This document shows, piece by piece, positions 61,805 to 64,000 of a DNA stretch of 64,000 nt. The stretch spans positions 3,038,001 through 3,102,000 of the forward strand of contig NZ_CP092462.1 in assembly GCF_022387135.1 (NCBI RefSeq), in the 5' to 3' direction. The notes under the pieces are model-generated. The model was not told the DNA's origin and did no database searches. It was given only the letters and a program-made list of their open reading frames with translations. Within the stretch, counting starts at the first letter, position 1. Each line of letters opens with the position of its first letter. Position numbers and translations under genes: made by a program. The DNA is from Comamonas sp. B21-038 (GTDB lineage Bacteria > Pseudomonadota > Gammaproteobacteria > Burkholderiales > Burkholderiaceae_C).

Positions 61805-62438
61805 AGCGTCTCCTTCTGCACCGCCAGAACGCCAGATGGGTGTGATCCACTCAGACCCCACCAAACGACGGCCGAGGACAGGTGCTGCTGATTGCTCATA
61901 CAAACACAACTACTCACAAGCGCAAAGGTACAGCGAATCTTTGGTAAACGGCAAATTATTTTATTTAAGTCGCTTATAAGCACGCGAGTGCTCCGGCCCA
62001 GAACCGGTTACCGCAGTCTTGGCGCTTTACGGGCCGCACGGCAGAGGGAACTGGCCTGTACAGGCTGCCCGCTTCAGTCGCACTCCCCGCTATTCCAACG
62101 CGGTTTTCAGAGGAGAAATCCCGCATAAATGCTGCTTTTTGTAATGCAATCGCAGCCAGCAAAAAGCCCACCATCACGGTGGGCACGCGGTACGGGGAGA
62201 GGGAAAACAGGCGCTGGAGCCGTCTCCAGCCTGCGGCGCCTGACATGCCTGACAGCGCCTTCCACCGTCAAATCAAGGCGCCGGCTTACAGCAGCGGTTA
62301 CATACTGGCATAGATTCAATGCCGATTTTGCAACAGCGCATCAGCCAGTCGCCCCCGCACACCATCGCCATTACCGCGACCGCCACCCGGCTCGGAAGCC
62401 ACCGCTGCGCCTTGCCAGGCCAGCGGTGGCCTCTGCGC
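61805..62438. other. Intergenic region between the two secreted-protein paralogs
   Basis: No gene is supported in 634 bp. It holds the terminator of the right-hand gene (62160-62184), the conserved stem GCCACCGCTG / CAGCGGTGGC near 62396-62429, and an AT-rich stretch (about 61930-61985) that may contain the promoter of the left-hand gene. Confidence 0.5.
62160..62184 (-). terminator. Intrinsic terminator after the second secreted-protein gene
   Basis: Minus-strand 7-bp stem GCCCACC / GGTGGGC around a 5-nt loop, followed by TTTTT. It is distal, about 255 bp from the stop codon. Confidence 0.8.
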
Positions 62439-63941
62439 TCAGTCGCCCGCCTGCACCATCTCACCATTGGTGTCGGTCACCCGCACCACCGTGATGGCGG
62501 GGGCATCTTCGTCGTCACCCACGATCCCGGTACTGGCGCCGTAGAAGCCGGCGACAAAGCGGAAGGCGGGTGATCCCGACGGACCCGTGCAGTGGAAGTT
62601 GTACTGGCGCAGCACTTCTGCAACACAGACATAGCCCGAGTCGGTATCGATCACCGAGTGCTCATCGCGCTTTTGGAAGCGGAAGATACGGCTTGGCATC
62701 GCGTCGGTCGCAGACATCACCGACCAGGACCCGCGCAGCGACTGGGCCGATCCCTTGTTCAGGCCGTAGTAGAAGCGCTCGATCTGCACCGGCTCTTCAC
62801 CCGGGAAGGCCAGCGTTCCCACCGACGGCGCGCTGAAGTGGATCGACTGGGTCAGTCCCGCATCCGCCTTGAAGCCTGCGATCGCAGCCGGGCCACCAAA
62901 GTAGCGCCCGCCCTGGTACTGCACTGTGGGCAGATCGGGGGTGTGGGGCTCGGGCGTGGTCGATGGATCATGCGCGCCAAGCACACTGTGGAAGGTGGCC
63001 TTGCCGTCGCTCTGGTAGTCGTACACCGACATGAACAACAGATGGTCTTCCTGGTGCAGCGGCTTTTGCAGCTCGATGGAGATACCGCGGCCAGGCAGGC
63101 CCCGCAACTCGCTGCTGACGACCCAGGTCCCCGACTCGGGCAGGTAGCCCGGCGCATAGTAGCTGGTGCGCACGCGCTGGTTGTCCTGCCAGGCGTAGGC
63201 AGCGCGCGCCACGCGGAAGCCCACCAGGCGCCGGGTCTCGCCACCGCCCTCCTTCACTGTGCCGCTGAGCTGGTCTACACCACGCTTCATCGTCATCGCG
63301 ATCGCCGGCGCACCGTTAGCCTCCGCACGGTTGCCCGCGCAGTTGAACACCAGACCCCGGCCGCCATAGCTGCATTGCGCCACCACATGGCCCGACAAGG
63401 TGCCGCCAAAGCCATGGACCGCCGTTGCCACGGCAGGTGGGTATGGCCAGCCCATCGCTGCAGCCACCCAGTCCTCGCTCATCGAGACCTGTTCGCTGCT
63501 GCCGATATCGGCCCACCAGCTGCGCACCGGCTGGTTGCTGCTGTTGAGCTCGACCATGGCCCAGCGGTCGACAAAGGCCGGATCGGAGAAGACACCAGCA
63601 GGCGTGCTCTCGTAGTCAAAGCGGTGCATGGCCTTCACCGGCTCGCCGGGGAACTGGATCGTACCGGTGCTGCGGCTGGTGAAGGTGATCACCACATTGC
63701 CGGGGCTGCCGGCCGCATGGCCATCGCGTTGCTCGCTGCCAAAGAAGCGCCCGCCTTCGTAGAAGTACAGCGGAGCGGTCACCTTGTTGTCGCGCAAGGT
63801 GCCCAGCGCCGTGTGGAAGGTCGGCTCGCCCGATTGGCGGTAGTTGTAGACCTGCATGAACAGCACGCCGTCCTGGATGTCGATACCCATGCCACGGCCT
63901 GGCTCGCCATTGAGCTCATCGCTGATGATCCAGGTACCGTT
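62439..63941 (-). repeat. Segment duplicated at 58175-59680
   Basis: Right-hand member of the tandem duplication, three bases shorter than its partner in the part aligned by eye. Differences are scattered substitutions, with local variation such as KPLHQEDHLLFMSV against KPTNAEDHMLFMSV. Confidence 0.88.
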
Positions 63942-64000
63942 CTGGGGCGCAATCCGGGCCACCGGAGGCTCGGGCGGCTCGCCGCCAGAGCCCGTCGACT
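62439..64000 (-). CDS. Second secreted protein of the pair, C-terminal part (5' end outside the window)
   Basis: About 520 residues are visible; the frame continues through the window edge, where it encodes a Gly/Ser/Pro/Glu linker (STGSGGEPPEPPV). The whole visible part matches the C-terminal two-domain region of the neighbouring 1209-residue protein: NGTWIISDELNGEPGRGMGI, FYEGGRFFGSEQRDGHAAG, SGTWVVSSELRGLPGRGISI, VQYQGGRYFGGPAAIAG and the ending VVRVTDTNGEMVQAGD. Whether it also has Ig-like repeats cannot be seen here; the linker differs from that of the paralog (KTSDPSGELPTTLIAAQ), so its N-terminal part may be different. Confidence 0.82.
   Translation of the reverse strand, partial: STGSGGEPPEPPVARIAPQNGTWIISDELNGEPGRGMGIDIQDGVLFMQVYNYRQSGEPTFHTALGTLRDNKVTAPLYFYEGGRFFGSEQRDGHAAGSPGNVVITFTSRSTGTIQFPGEPVKAMHRFDYESTPAGVFSDPAFVDRWAMVELNSSNQPVRSWWADIGSSEQVSMSEDWVAAAMGWPYPPAVATAVHGFGGTLSGHVVAQCSYGGRGLVFNCAGNRAEANGAPAIAMTMKRGVDQLSGTVKEGGGETRRLVGFRVARAAYAWQDNQRVRTSYYAPGYLPESGTWVVSSELRGLPGRGISIELQKPLHQEDHLLFMSVYDYQSDGKATFHSVLGAHDPSTTPEPHTPDLPTVQYQGGRYFGGPAAIAGFKADAGLTQSIHFSAPSVGTLAFPGEEPVQIERFYYGLNKGSAQSLRGSWSVMSATDAMPSRIFRFQKRDEHSVIDTDSGYVCVAEVLRQYNFHCTGPSGSPAFRFVAGFYGASTGIVGDDEDAPAITVVRVTDTNGEMVQAGD

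Overview
The window is a contiguous stretch of a GC-rich bacterial chromosome with tightly packed genes. The gene set is a kynurenine pathway with KynB/KynU/KynA, a 974-residue AcnA, an H-NS-family protein with the KYRDPATGATWTGRGKAPKW tail, a Gram-negative type porin, and a Bmp-family nucleoside ABC system. Together with strong CTG/GCC codon preference this points to a betaproteobacterium of the Comamonadaceae (Comamonas/Delftia/Acidovorax type). That placement is inference; no rRNA is present. I see no tRNA, rRNA, transposase or CRISPR array.

Layout. 1-2.9 kb: end of a glycine betaine ABC permease and two tandem ProX binding proteins. 2.9-8.3 kb: a YkgJ-like protein, then an RNA-repair locus (rtcB, a zinc-ribbon gene, rtcA) facing the divergent activator gene rtcR, with a near-consensus sigma-54 promoter between. 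8.3-9.5 kb: three copies of a ~340 bp structured non-coding repeat. 9.5-13.8 kb: amino-acid permease, kynB, kynU and a DnaQ-like exonuclease. 13.7-18.4 kb: two divergent regulator/transporter pairs. 18.4-21.5 kb: alkylation-repair cluster ada, 2OG-Fe oxygenase, alkA, with an Ada-box-like site. 21.5-28 kb: kynA, MFS carrier, flavin monooxygenase, and a large GGDEF-EAL protein. 28-37.6 kb: housekeeping genes (acnA, H-NS family, CorC family, apaH, rhlE, YpfJ-type peptidase, dcd). 37.7-49.1 kb: a purine block with guanine deaminase, a HIT protein, and a left-running operon of ABC ATPase, two permeases, two Bmp lipoproteins, a Rieske oxygenase and an adenine-deaminase-like enzyme, headed by a LysR gene. 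49.3-57.7 kb: a degenerate GGDEF protein, an FNR-type regulator divergent from a porin, psiF, yebC, murI, a YgjP-type peptidase and two unknowns. 58.2-64 kb: two tandem, closely related secreted proteins, the first carrying bacterial Ig-like repeats and the second running off the window.

How the genes fit together. KynA, KynB and KynU convert tryptophan to anthranilate, and the adjacent permease probably brings in the substrate. The purine block is a coherent uptake-and-deamination module: Bmp/ABC import of nucleosides or bases, then deamination of adenine and guanine. The Rieske oxygenase sits inside it with no obvious role and is the best candidate here for an undescribed reaction. The rtc locus looks like a stress-induced RNA-ligase/cyclase system controlled by a CARF-domain sigma-54 activator, with a zinc-ribbon protein as an extra, unexplained component. 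The 8.4-9.4 kb repeats show compensatory changes in a hairpin stem, which suggests selection on nucleic-acid structure.
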